This document shows positions 8,544-16,539 of a DNA stretch of 64,000 bases, one piece after another. The DNA lies in assembly GCA_030149365.1 (NCBI GenBank), contig JASBRP010000024.1:1-64000 (forward strand), in the 5' to 3' direction. A program made the position numbers and the translations under genes. How positions within the stretch are numbered: position 1 is the stretch's first letter; the number at the start of each line of letters is the position of its first letter. This DNA comes from Solimonas sp. GTDB lineage: Bacteria > Pseudomonadota > Gammaproteobacteria > Nevskiales > Nevskiaceae. The notes beneath the pieces were generated by a model, which worked only from the letters and a program-made list of their open reading frames with translations, was not told the DNA's origin and ran no database searches.

Positions 8544-9908
8544 TCAGTGGCCCGAGCGCCTGGCCGCCGACTCCGAGAACATCTCGGGCGTCAGGCCACC
8601 CTGGTTCAGCACCCACCACTGCTTCGACTGGTTGACCAGGCGATCGGCAAAATAGGCGCCTGCGGTGAGGTCATGGTAGACCGCGACGCCGGCCTGGAAG
8701 CCGCCGATCTCCGGTGCCCAGAAGTAGTTCACCATGCTGGCGCGCCAGAGGTTGCCGCGGCCGTCGTAGTTGTCCACCCACAGCGCGTGCCAACTGTCCT
8801 CGTCGATGTAGAAGGTACGGCGGCCATAGGCGTGGCGGTAGCCGGACTTCACCGTGGCCTCCAGCACCCAGACGCGATGCAGCTCGTAGCGCTGGTAGTC
8901 GGGGTTCAGGGTGTTGGGCGTCAGCAGGCTGTCGTAGCTGACGGCCGGATCGTTCTGGCGATAGGCGTTGTAGGGGACGTAGATCTCCTTCTTGCCCACC
9001 AGCTTCCAGTCGTAGCGCGCCGGCGAGCCGTTGAACAGGCGATCGTCATCCACGGTGCGGAAGCCACCCGCGCCCTGCGGCGTGTCGAAACCGAACTCCG
9101 GGGCCTGACGCACGCGACGCGTGCCTGGGCTGTAGAACCAGGTCTGGCGGTCGTCGTTGTGGTAGTCGTTGGGATTCCAGCCGATGAACAGCTCGCCGTT
9201 CTGGCGCTCCGGCAACAGGGTGCGCACCTTGAAGAAGGAGTCGATCTGGTCCTGCGAGCTGCGCGTCTGCTTGGGGTCGTTGCTCAGCGACAGGATCTTG
9301 TAGTCCACCCGGCCCCAGGACTTGTTGCCGTTGGGATAGACCACCGCGGAATCCGAGATCACCAGCTCGGTCCAGGCGCGGTGGGGCGTCACCATGCTCC
9401 AGTGCGCCTCGATGCCACTCTTGGGGAACGGGATGGCCGGCGCGCCGCTCACCGCCTGCACGCCCATGCCGTCGTTCACCACCTCGCCGCTGGTGGCGTT
9501 CTTCTTCAGCGCCTCGCAGACCTTGGCCGAGTAGGCGAAGTCGCGGTGGCTGGGGTACACGGGGATGCGGTAGGACTGCGGGTAGCGCTTGAGCAGTTCC
9601 TTCTGCCCTGCCGTGAGCCTGGCCTCGTACTGCGCGGCGTTCTGCGCGGTGATGGTGAACAGGGGCTTCTCGTCGGCATAGGGGCCGGGGCTGTACCTGC
9701 CGGGGCCGTTGTAGCCGGGATAGCTGTCGCTCCACTTGCCGGTCCAGGCGGCGACGGAGCCGTCGGCATTGCCGGCGCGCTCGGCGCCGACGCAGGTGAG
9801 CTTGCCGCCGAGCGCGGCGATCTCCTCGGGGGTGCCCTTGGCGTGTGCCGCAGGCAGCGCCGCTGCGAGCAGGCCGGCCGCCAGGATTCGGGCCATGACG
9901 TGTTTCAT
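8544..9908 (-). CDS. DUF1329 family secreted protein, copy 2
   Basis: 454-residue paralogue of the protein at 2008-3384, with a signal peptide cleaved near AAHA-K. The same landmark segments are present ([46 protein letters not shown]). GAGGAGAT lies upstream of ATG 9908. It follows a DUF1302 gene on the same strand after only 17 nt, the classic DUF1302/DUF1329 arrangement, so the two products very likely act together at the outer membrane. Two DUF1329 copies to one DUF1302 gene suggests different partners or substrates. Confidence 0.92.
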   Translation of the reverse strand: MKHVMARILAAGLLAAALPAAHAKGTPEEIAALGGKLTCVGAERAGNADGSVAAWTGKWSDSYPGYNGPGRYSPGPYADEKPLFTITAQNAAQYEARLTAGQKELLKRYPQSYRIPVYPSHRDFAYSAKVCEALKKNATSGEVVNDGMGVQAVSGAPAIPFPKSGIEAHWSMVTPHRAWTELVISDSAVVYPNGNKSWGRVDYKILSLSNDPKQTRSSQDQIDSFFKVRTLLPERQNGELFIGWNPNDYHNDDRQTWFYSPGTRRVRQAPEFGFDTPQGAGGFRTVDDDRLFNGSPARYDWKLVGKKEIYVPYNAYRQNDPAVSYDSLLTPNTLNPDYQRYELHRVWVLEATVKSGYRHAYGRRTFYIDEDSWHALWVDNYDGRGNLWRASMVNYFWAPEIGGFQAGVAVYHDLTAGAYFADRLVNQSKQWWVLNQGGLTPEMFSESAARRSGH

Positions 9909-9925
9909 TTCGGATCTCCTCGCAA

Positions 9926-11509
9926 TCAATAGCTGTACTTGACGTTGATCGCGACGTAGTCGCGGTCCGCGTAGGGGCGTTCGGCCAGCGTGGCCGAGCC
10001 CAGGTAGGCGTTGTAGCTGACCCCGACCTGCAGGTTCTGCAGGTAGGTGAAGTTGCCGGCCACGCTGAGGCGGCGGTCACCCTGGCCGTAGAGGCTGCCG
10101 AAGGAACCGGCCATCGCCGGGTTGCCCTTGGCCAGGTGCGCCCAGGTGATCGGCACCGCCAGGTCCCAGCCCTGGAAGACGTTGCGGTAGTTCAGGGTGG
10201 CGATCGCCGAGTACCCCCAGGCCATCTTGTCGTTGGTCAGCGTGGTGCTGCCCAGCGCGCCCTCCACGTCCTCGACGTGGATGTAGCCGGCCTCGCCCAC
10301 CAGGCCGATCTCCTGCGACAGGAAGTTGGGCGGCACCGTGTACAGCGACGACAGCAGCACCTGGCTCAGGTCGCCACGGCTGGAGGTGGGGCCGAGCGCG
10401 GTGTTGACCAGCATGTTCACGCCCTCGCGGTAGCTCACCTCACCGGCGACGTTGGCGGGGCCCAGGCGCGTGGAGAAGCTGAGCGCCGTCATGTCGATGC
10501 CGTCGAAGTAGCCGACGTTGTACGACACGGGGGCGATCACGCCGCCGCCGACGTCGGCCAGGTTCAGCAGCACCGCCGGGTTGGTGTCGTGGTAGCGCAG
10601 GCGATACAGGCCGACGTTGGTGGCACCGCTGACCTGGACCTTCACGCCGACGCCGTACTGGCCGTTGTCGCTGGGCTCCTTGTCACCGGCATAGGGGATG
10701 CCCACGCCCGGCGCGAACAGCAGCGTCTCGCGGCCCGGGCCGGTGACGTCGGAGATCGAGAAGTAGCTGCCGACCGGATCGAGCTCGGTGGGCTTGTACT
10801 CCAGGTGGTAGTAGGCCATCAGGCTGGTGCGCGTGCCGATGTCGAGCTGGCCGGAGACCTGCGCCACCGGCAGCAGGATGTTCTTGATCTCGGCACCCGG
10901 CACGTTGGCCTTGGTGGCGTCGGCGGGGCCCTGGGCACCGGCGATGCCGGAGAGGAACAGGCTTTCACCCCAGGCCACCACCTGGCGGCCGCCGCGCAGG
11001 TTCAGCTGCACGCTGTCCGACAACGACCAGTCGCCATAGACGTAGGCATCCAGCACGCGGGCACGTCCGCCGCTGTACTTGCGGGCGTCATCGGTGAATT
11101 CGTCGTTGTCGCCGGCCTTGTTGATGGTGCCGGGCGAATCGTTGTCGTTGCGGCGGTGGTAGACGTCGTCGTAGAACGCGTCGCCGCGCAGCACGGCACC
11201 GTAACCGCCGCGCGACAGATAGAACTCCGCGAGCAGGCTGGCGCGATTGTTGATCAGGCTGCCCGAATCGAAGTTGCGGTCGCCATCGTCGCCGTTCAGC
11301 GCGGCCGGCCCGATCAGGGCGCTGTCGGGGCTTTGCGTACGCATGGCCGCGGCATAGCCCAGCGTCAGGTTGTACTTCGCATCCAGGCCACCGCCGAGAT
11401 CCAGCGCCCCGGCGAAGGCCGTCCCCTGCACTCCCGCCACGCCGATCAGCGCGGCACCCATGAACCCGCGGCGGACAACGAGCCGACGGTCCTTACCCTT
11501 GCTTCTCAT
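9926..11509 (-). CDS. DUF1302 family outer-membrane beta-barrel protein
   Basis: 527-residue protein with an atypical twin-Arg-containing N-terminus (RRLVVRRGFMGAAL) and a signal sequence ending near TAFA-G. It is rich in alternating beta-strand segments and ends in the aromatic KYSY expected of an outer-membrane barrel. It belongs to DUF1302, commonly encoded beside DUF1329. GGAGGAG precedes ATG 11509. It is probably co-transcribed with DUF1329 copy 2. The family is associated with hydrophobic-compound catabolism and possibly uptake; a transport role is inferred. Confidence 0.9.
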   Translation of the reverse strand: MRSKGKDRRLVVRRGFMGAALIGVAGVQGTAFAGALDLGGGLDAKYNLTLGYAAAMRTQSPDSALIGPAALNGDDGDRNFDSGSLINNRASLLAEFYLSRGGYGAVLRGDAFYDDVYHRRNDNDSPGTINKAGDNDEFTDDARKYSGGRARVLDAYVYGDWSLSDSVQLNLRGGRQVVAWGESLFLSGIAGAQGPADATKANVPGAEIKNILLPVAQVSGQLDIGTRTSLMAYYHLEYKPTELDPVGSYFSISDVTGPGRETLLFAPGVGIPYAGDKEPSDNGQYGVGVKVQVSGATNVGLYRLRYHDTNPAVLLNLADVGGGVIAPVSYNVGYFDGIDMTALSFSTRLGPANVAGEVSYREGVNMLVNTALGPTSSRGDLSQVLLSSLYTVPPNFLSQEIGLVGEAGYIHVEDVEGALGSTTLTNDKMAWGYSAIATLNYRNVFQGWDLAVPITWAHLAKGNPAMAGSFGSLYGQGDRRLSVAGNFTYLQNLQVGVSYNAYLGSATLAERPYADRDYVAINVKYSY

Positions 11510-11603
11510 GTTTTCTCCTCCTTGACGGATGCCGCACCCTACCCCCGTCAGGAGGCCCCGCCTTCCACGCTTTGGTTACATCAAAACGGACTAGGAGCCG
11601 ACT

Positions 11604-12164
11604 TCAGCCCTGCTGCATCGCAGCGAAATCGACGACGGTAGGCGTCTGCCGTCCATCCCAGTGTTTCGCCGCCTCGATGCCCTGGGCGAACATGCCGAGC
11701 ATCTGCTCGTTGGCCTCCAGCAACTCGACGTAGACTAGGTCGCCGAGCTCGGCGGACTGCAGGTAGACGTAGCGCCCCGAGGGCATCTGGATGTCGCAGA
11801 CCACCTGGAGGCCACAGGCTGCGGCGCGAGCCAGCTGCTCCTCCACGTGCTCGCAGAGAAAGGCCGTGTGGTGCAGGCCGCTACGGCCGGCGTCGAGCGC
11901 CGTGCGATAGGGCGATGCCGCGTCGTTGCGCTGCTGGATCAGCTCGATCTGCACCTCGTCCCGGTACGACAGGGCGATGTCGATCAGCGGCTGGCTGGGA
12001 GCCCCGTGATAGACGCACTGCAAGGGGATGTTGCGGATGAACAGCCAGGGCCCGACACCGAGTTGCGTGCTCCAGGCCGAGACCGCCCGATCCAGATCCT
12101 CCACCACGTAACCCAGCTGCCGCACCGGGCCGAAACTGCCGGGTGCCATGGCTTGCTTGCTCAT
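11604..12164 (-). CDS. VOC (glyoxalase/dioxygenase fold) protein, large type
   Basis: 186-residue vicinal-oxygen-chelate protein. QLGYVVEDLDRAVSAWSTQLGVGPW is the typical first beta-alpha unit; GLHHTAFLCEH carries a candidate metal-binding His and GDLVYVELLE ends the domain. Members include methylmalonyl-CoA epimerase-like and other lyases or dioxygenases, so the reaction is open. The ATG at 12164 is used; a GTG at 12167 is an equally possible start, with AAGGAGAGG upstream. It lies upstream of the DUF1302/1329 pair and is divergent from the small VOC gene at 12303. Confidence 0.8.
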   Translation of the reverse strand: MSKQAMAPGSFGPVRQLGYVVEDLDRAVSAWSTQLGVGPWLFIRNIPLQCVYHGAPSQPLIDIALSYRDEVQIELIQQRNDAASPYRTALDAGRSGLHHTAFLCEHVEEQLARAAACGLQVVCDIQMPSGRYVYLQSAELGDLVYVELLEANEQMLGMFAQGIEAAKHWDGRQTPTVVDFAAMQQG

Positions 12165-12302
12165 CACTGTCCTCTCCTTGCCGGGTTTCAGTCTGTCGCA
12201 GGAGTCTTCTCGGTACTAGTCCCCGCCACTACATCAACCCGGACGAAGTGTCGCGATCCGGCCGGGCCTAGTCTGGATCGCATCTGCAACACGAGGTGCG
12301 AC

Positions 12303-12638
12303 ATGAAAGCCCATACCCTGCTTTATCCGGTCGAGTGCCTGGACCCGGCGATCGGCTTCTTCCGCGATGCCCTGGGCCTGCCGTTGAAGTTCCGCGACGG
12401 CGACCGCTACGCCGCGCTGGATACCGGAGGACTGACACTGGGCCTGGCGGCCGGCGAGGAGCGCATCGTCGACCGGCCCGCCCTGGCCCTGCGCGTGGAC
12501 GATCTGGACGAAGCGCTGGCCCGACTGCTGGAACAGGGCGCCGACATCCTGCGGCAGCCCGAGGATGGCCCGCACGAGCGGCGCGCCGTGTTGCGGGCGC
12601 CTGGCGGCCATCCGCTGGTGATCAGTGCCAAGCGCTGA
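12303..12638 (+). CDS. Small VOC family protein
   Basis: 111-residue glyoxalase-like protein: YPVECLDPAIGFFRDALGLPLKF is the first VOC unit and LRAPGGHPLVIS the last strand. Such short proteins often act as resistance proteins or lyases after dimerisation; no specific activity can be assigned. It starts a three-gene plus-strand unit with the flavin reductase (10-nt gap) and the SDR at 13648. Confidence 0.78.
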   Translation: MKAHTLLYPVECLDPAIGFFRDALGLPLKFRDGDRYAALDTGGLTLGLAAGEERIVDRPALALRVDDLDEALARLLEQGADILRQPEDGPHERRAVLRAPGGHPLVISAKR

Positions 12639-12648
12639 GGAGATCGAC

Positions 12649-13644
12649 ATGACACAGGACAACGGCTTCGACCCGCGCGAGTTCCGCGCCACGCTGGGCA
12701 CCTTCACCACCGGCGTCACCATCATCACCGCACGCGGTGCCGACGGCCTGCCCGTGGGCGTCACCGCCAACAGCTTCAACTCGGTATCGCTGGACCCGCC
12801 GATGGTACTGTGGAGCCTGGCGAAGAGCTCGCGCAGCCTGCAGGCCTTCCAGCAGGCCGGACACTTCGCTGTACACATCCTGTCCGCCGGCCAGGAAGAG
12901 CTGTCGAACCGCTTCGCCAGGAGCGGCGCCGACAAGTTCAGCGGCGTGGACCTCGGCGAGGCGGCCGGCGGTGCGCCGCTGCTGCCGGACTGCAGCGCGC
13001 GCCTGCAGTGCCTCACGTCCTTCGTCTACGAGGGTGGCGATCACCTGATCTTCGTCGGTGAGGTCGTGGCCTTCAACCGCAGTGGCCTGCCGCCGCTGGT
13101 GTTCCAGGCCGGCAAGTACGCCGTGGCCACGCGCAAGGTGACCGCGCCGGCGCCCGCGGCGACGCTCGACGCCGGCTGGAGCGAGGATCACCTGCCCTAC
13201 CTGCTGGGCCGCGCCTATTTCCAGGTGTACTTCCGCATCCGCGAGCAGGTGCGCGCGGACGGCCTCAGCGACGACGAGTACTTCATCCTCAGCACCCTGG
13301 CGGTGCGCGACGGGCGCACCCAGGCCGAGATCGAGGCCGGGCTCTCGCATGCCGGCTGCAATTGCGGTTTCCCGGTGCTGGCGGGCCTGCGCCAGCGCGG
13401 CCTGCTGCGGGCGGAGGATAACCCGCGTGACCTGCTGTGGTTCCTCAGCGACGAGGGACGCCGCCGCACCCTGCAGCTGATCGCCGCCGCCAAGGACATC
13501 GAGTCCACGGTGCTGGACGGCCTCGGCGAATGGGATGCCGTGGCCTTGAAGAACCTGCTGAAGCAACTGGTGCTGAGCACCGATCCCGGGCTGCCCGATC
13601 TCTGGAGCCCGCCCGCTCTCCACGCCACCGCAGCCGGAGCCTGA
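12649..13644 (+). CDS. Flavin reductase fused to MarR-like domain (HpaC1/C1-type)
   Basis: 331-residue fusion. Residues about 1-165 are a flavin reductase-like FMN-binding split barrel (REFRATLGTFTTGVTIITAR, VTANSFNSVSLDPP, FVGEVVAF); residues about 175-331 resemble a MarR winged helix. The same architecture is known from the C1 reductase of Acinetobacter p-hydroxyphenylacetate hydroxylase, where the MarR-like part is an effector-sensing autoinhibitory domain. It would supply reduced flavin to a two-component monooxygenase, but no oxygenase gene is adjacent. GAGGAG lies 5-7 nt before ATG 12649. The effector is unknown. Confidence 0.85.
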   Translation: MTQDNGFDPREFRATLGTFTTGVTIITARGADGLPVGVTANSFNSVSLDPPMVLWSLAKSSRSLQAFQQAGHFAVHILSAGQEELSNRFARSGADKFSGVDLGEAAGGAPLLPDCSARLQCLTSFVYEGGDHLIFVGEVVAFNRSGLPPLVFQAGKYAVATRKVTAPAPAATLDAGWSEDHLPYLLGRAYFQVYFRIREQVRADGLSDDEYFILSTLAVRDGRTQAEIEAGLSHAGCNCGFPVLAGLRQRGLLRAEDNPRDLLWFLSDEGRRRTLQLIAAAKDIESTVLDGLGEWDAVALKNLLKQLVLSTDPGLPDLWSPPALHATAAGA

Positions 13645-13647
13645 AGC

Positions 13648-14475
13648 ATGAGCTCAACACTGAAATTCCAGGGCGGCGTCGCCGTCATCACCGGAGCCGC
13701 CAGCGGCATCGGCAGCGGCCTGGTGCGCCAGGCCCTGGCCGAGGGCATGCGCGTGGTGGCGGCCGACGTGCAGGCCGAACGCCTGCGTGAGTTCGTCACC
13801 GGGCTGGAGGGCGAGATCCTGGCGGTGCCGACCGATGTCAGCGATCCGGAGTCGGTGGAGGCCCTGGCGCGGCGCGCCTGGCAGGCCTATGGTGGCGTGG
13901 ACCTGCTGTTCAACAACGCTGGCATCATGGCTACCGGTTTCTCGTGGCAGGTGGAACCGGCACGCTGGCGCCGCAGTTTCGAGGTCAACGTGCATGGCAT
14001 CCACCATGCGCTGCGCGCCTTCGTGCCGCGCCTGCTTGCCCAGGGCCGGCCTGCGCAGATCGTCAACACCGCCTCGGTCGGCGGCTTCCTGGCGAGCCCG
14101 CTGATGTCACCCTACTCCGCCACCAAGTTCGCGGTGGTGGCGCTGACCGAGGCGCTGCGCGGCGAGCTGGAGATGCTGGGCAGCCCGGTGGGTGTCTCGC
14201 TGTTGGCGCCGGGCCCGGTGATCAGCGGCATCTTCGATGACCCTTTCGGCCCGCAGGCGCAGCAGGAGCCGGCGGTGCGGCAGTTCGTGGAGCTGATGCG
14301 CGGCATGCTGCAGCAGAACGGCCTGACGCCGGAGGCCTTCGCGCAGCGCGTGTTCGACGGCCTGCGCCAGCGCCAGTTCTGGCTGATCCCGCAGCCCGAG
14401 GCCTTCGACGAGTTGTTCCGCCAGAAGGCGGCGGATGTGCTGGCGCGGCGCGATCCGGTGCTGCCGTCGTTCTGA
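13648..14475 (+). CDS. Classical short-chain dehydrogenase/reductase
   Basis: 275-residue classical SDR with TGAASGIG (15-22), FNNAG (88-92) and the catalytic S143, Y156, K160 in the YSATK motif. An NAD(P)-dependent alcohol/ketone oxidoreductase. It begins 3 nt after the flavin reductase stop, so it is part of the same operon with the small VOC gene. The C-terminal EALRGELEMLGSPVGVSLLAPG segment is typical of broad-specificity SDRs. A hydroxysteroid substrate is possible from context only. Confidence 0.9.
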   Translation: MSSTLKFQGGVAVITGAASGIGSGLVRQALAEGMRVVAADVQAERLREFVTGLEGEILAVPTDVSDPESVEALARRAWQAYGGVDLLFNNAGIMATGFSWQVEPARWRRSFEVNVHGIHHALRAFVPRLLAQGRPAQIVNTASVGGFLASPLMSPYSATKFAVVALTEALRGELEMLGSPVGVSLLAPGPVISGIFDDPFGPQAQQEPAVRQFVELMRGMLQQNGLTPEAFAQRVFDGLRQRQFWLIPQPEAFDELFRQKAADVLARRDPVLPSF

Positions 14476-14508
14476 GACCCGGCGGCCCAGCTACTCTCTT
14501 GCGGGACT

Positions 14509-14532
14509 GGATACCGGCTTTCGCCGGTATGA
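14509..14532. repeat. Small palindromic repeat
   Basis: ATACCGGC-TTTC-GCCGGTAT followed by GAC is the widespread GGAT-N-ATGAC-type intergenic hairpin of proteobacteria. It lies between the SDR and the Ser/Gly-rich gene and may act as a weak 3' stabiliser. Confidence 0.6.
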
Positions 14533-14611
14533 CAGTGGCTTTTTTCCGAAGCGGGCATGGGGCTTGCCACATCCGGGCGAGCAGGAAGCTCGACCACTTC
14601 GAGGAAAGGAC

Positions 14612-15106
14612 ATGAAGAAGCAGATCATCACCGCGGCGGCCTTGGCCGCCTGCATGGGCTTGGCCCAGGCCCAATCCAGCAGCCCGTCTCAAACCACCAG
14701 CCCCGGCAGCAGCAGCATCGGCCGCGCGCCGGGCACGCTGGATTGCCCACCGGGCAGCACGGCGCCTCGTTCCGGCAGCAATACCGGCATCAGCGACTGT
14801 GCTCCCGCGCCATCGGGCAGCACCGGTGTGCCGGGCAGCAGCGTCAATGGCAGCAGCGCTGGGACCGGCAATACGGGTAGTACCGGCAGCAGCAACCGCA
14901 GCGGCACGGGGCGCAGCAGCGGCTCCGGCGGCATCAGCTCCTCGCCGGGGACCAGTGGCGCGGGTAGCAACAATGGGGTCGGCAGTTCCACCGGCATCAA
15001 CTCCGGCAATTCGGGCAGCTCGAGCGGCTCGGGTAGCAGCGGCTCGGGCTCGGGTTCGGGCAGCGGTGGCGGCAGTAGCGGCGGCAGTAGCGGCGGAGGT
15101 CGCTAG
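14612..15106 (+). CDS. Ser/Gly-rich low-complexity secreted protein
   Basis: 164-residue protein with a clear signal peptide (MKKQIITAAALAACMGLAQA). After a short Cys-containing section (TLDCPPGST, ISDCAPAPSG) it becomes almost entirely Gly and Ser, with Thr and Asn. GAGGAAAGGA precedes ATG 14612. No domain is recognised. The composition suggests an exported flexible or adhesive/matrix-like protein, or a family evolving by slippage. It stands alone, followed by a strong hairpin. Confidence 0.7.
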   Translation: MKKQIITAAALAACMGLAQAQSSSPSQTTSPGSSSIGRAPGTLDCPPGSTAPRSGSNTGISDCAPAPSGSTGVPGSSVNGSSAGTGNTGSTGSSNRSGTGRSSGSGGISSSPGTSGAGSNNGVGSSTGINSGNSGSSSGSGSSGSGSGSGSGGGSSGGSSGGGR

Positions 15107-15114
15107 CCGGCAAA

Positions 15115-15141
15115 TGTCCCGGCCCTCGGCGGGCCGGGACA
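15115..15141 (+). terminator. Hairpin after Ser/Gly-rich gene
   Basis: Perfect 11-bp stem TGTCCCGGCCC and GGGCCGGGACA with a 5-nt loop, 9 nt after the stop codon at 15106. There is no T-tract, so it is a strong 3' hairpin that may end transcription inefficiently or protect the message. Confidence 0.6.
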
Positions 15142-15237
15142 CACTTTGCACGGCTGGACCGCGCGTCATGGCTTCGCCCGGCGCAGCCAATCAGGGCTGT
15201 AGCGTTCCGTACGGCGCTGTCGATTGAGGGCGTTGCC

Positions 15238-15282
15238 CCTCACCCTGGCCCTCTCCCCGCAGGCGGGGAGAGGGAACACAGC
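15238..15282. repeat. GC-rich palindromic repeat (CCCTCTCC family)
   Basis: CCCTCTCCCCGC-AG-GCGGGGAGAGGG within this stretch matches the palindrome at 263-288 apart from the loop. It lies between the Ser/Gly-rich gene and the convergent HmuY-like gene. Confidence 0.7.
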
Positions 15283-15300
15283 GTTGGAACAAGTACGCGG

Positions 15301-16539
15301 TTACAGACCCGCAAGCGGGGCGAACTCGAAGGACGGGTTGGCGGTGGCGCCGGACTCGTTGTAGTAGTCGAGCATGCGCAGCTTCCAGCGTTGGCCGTTG
15401 GCGGCGACGACGATGTACACCACCTCGCGCGGCGAGATGTGGTGGATGCCCTCGCCGTCATCGCAGAAGCCGGAGTAGTAGTACCAGCCGTGGTCGCCGT
15501 TGATGCCGCCGCAGGCAGGCCGCGCCGGCGTCTCCGCCAGCGGATAGGTGGTGAAGGCCAGCGCGCTCGCGGTATCCGTGTGGAAGTCCGCCGCCAGCGG
15601 CACGCCGCTGCGGGCGGTCCAGTCGTCGCGCAGGATGCCGTGGATCTCGACGATGCCCGTGCCGGAACTGCCGCCGTTGACCTTGATGTCGGAGCGGCGC
15701 AAGGCGATGTCCCAGCCGGTGGCGTCGTTGGTCGGGTCCGTGGGCACGACCTGCTGCTTGCCGGAGAACTGGATATGGACCCAGGCCGCCTCGTCGCTGG
15801 CATCGACCTTGGCGATGGTGCTGCCGCCGCTGCCGGCCGCGAACGTGGCACGGCCCAGGGGCGCGACCGGTGCGGCACCGCCGCCGGAGCAACTGCCGGC
15901 GGAGGTGATGCGCTGGATGTCGAAGGTCGGGCGGCGGTCGCCGTATCCGGTCATGCGCAGCTTGTAGTAGCGGCACTCCACCGTGCTGATGACGTAGCCG
16001 ACGTTGGCGCGGGCGGTGGTCGCTCCGCCGGAGCGGCGATACCAGCCGTGATCGACGAGCGCCCTGTCGGCGGTGGGTGTCGTGCCCATCGCCTGCCTGG
16101 GGCTGCCCAGGAAACCGGATTCGTCCGTGACGTACTCCACGGCGTTGCGCGGCGGCGCCTGCATCACGGTATCGAAGGGCCAGGCCGTGCCTTCGGTCAC
16201 CTTCTCGCCATAGACGCTCACCGGGTCGCCGCCCGGCGGGGTACCCGACACGCCGCCGTTGAGCTTGATGTCCTGCGCCTTGAAGGCGATGTCCCAGGCG
16301 TCGCTGGCGGCGGGATCGGCGGGCGTCACCTGCGTCTGCGTATCCAGGTCGATGTACACCCAGGCGTCGCCGCTGGCGTCGATGCTGGCCTGGTAGTAAC
16401 CACCGGAGTGTCGGCTGAACGATGCCTGGGCTCCGCCGGGGCCGGGTAGCGAGATGTTGTCGCCATCCGGGTTCGAGGGCGAGATGTCGCCGGTGCAGCC
16501 GGCGATCAGCAGGGCGGCGGCGGCGAGCGCGGCGCGCAT
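15301..16539 (-). CDS. HmuY-family lipoprotein with two repeats
   Basis: 412-residue lipoprotein (lipobox LIAGC; signal MRAALAAAALLIAGC). Two homologous halves each carry the pattern of an Asp/Asn-rich strand, WDIAF/WDIAL, LNGG/VNGG and a closing YYKLRMTGYGD or RWKLRMLDYYN; these are HmuY-type heme-binding beta domains, normally present once. The start at 16539 overlaps the TonB receptor stop as TGATG, so the pair is translationally coupled; an upstream ATG at 16554 gives a poorer lipoprotein signal. The likely role is to capture heme at the cell surface and deliver it to the receptor. The heme ligands of Porphyromonas HmuY are not identifiable by eye. Confidence 0.85.
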   Translation of the reverse strand: MRAALAAAALLIAGCTGDISPSNPDGDNISLPGPGGAQASFSRHSGGYYQASIDASGDAWVYIDLDTQTQVTPADPAASDAWDIAFKAQDIKLNGGVSGTPPGGDPVSVYGEKVTEGTAWPFDTVMQAPPRNAVEYVTDESGFLGSPRQAMGTTPTADRALVDHGWYRRSGGATTARANVGYVISTVECRYYKLRMTGYGDRRPTFDIQRITSAGSCSGGGAAPVAPLGRATFAAGSGGSTIAKVDASDEAAWVHIQFSGKQQVVPTDPTNDATGWDIALRRSDIKVNGGSSGTGIVEIHGILRDDWTARSGVPLAADFHTDTASALAFTTYPLAETPARPACGGINGDHGWYYYSGFCDDGEGIHHISPREVVYIVVAANGQRWKLRMLDYYNESGATANPSFEFAPLAGL

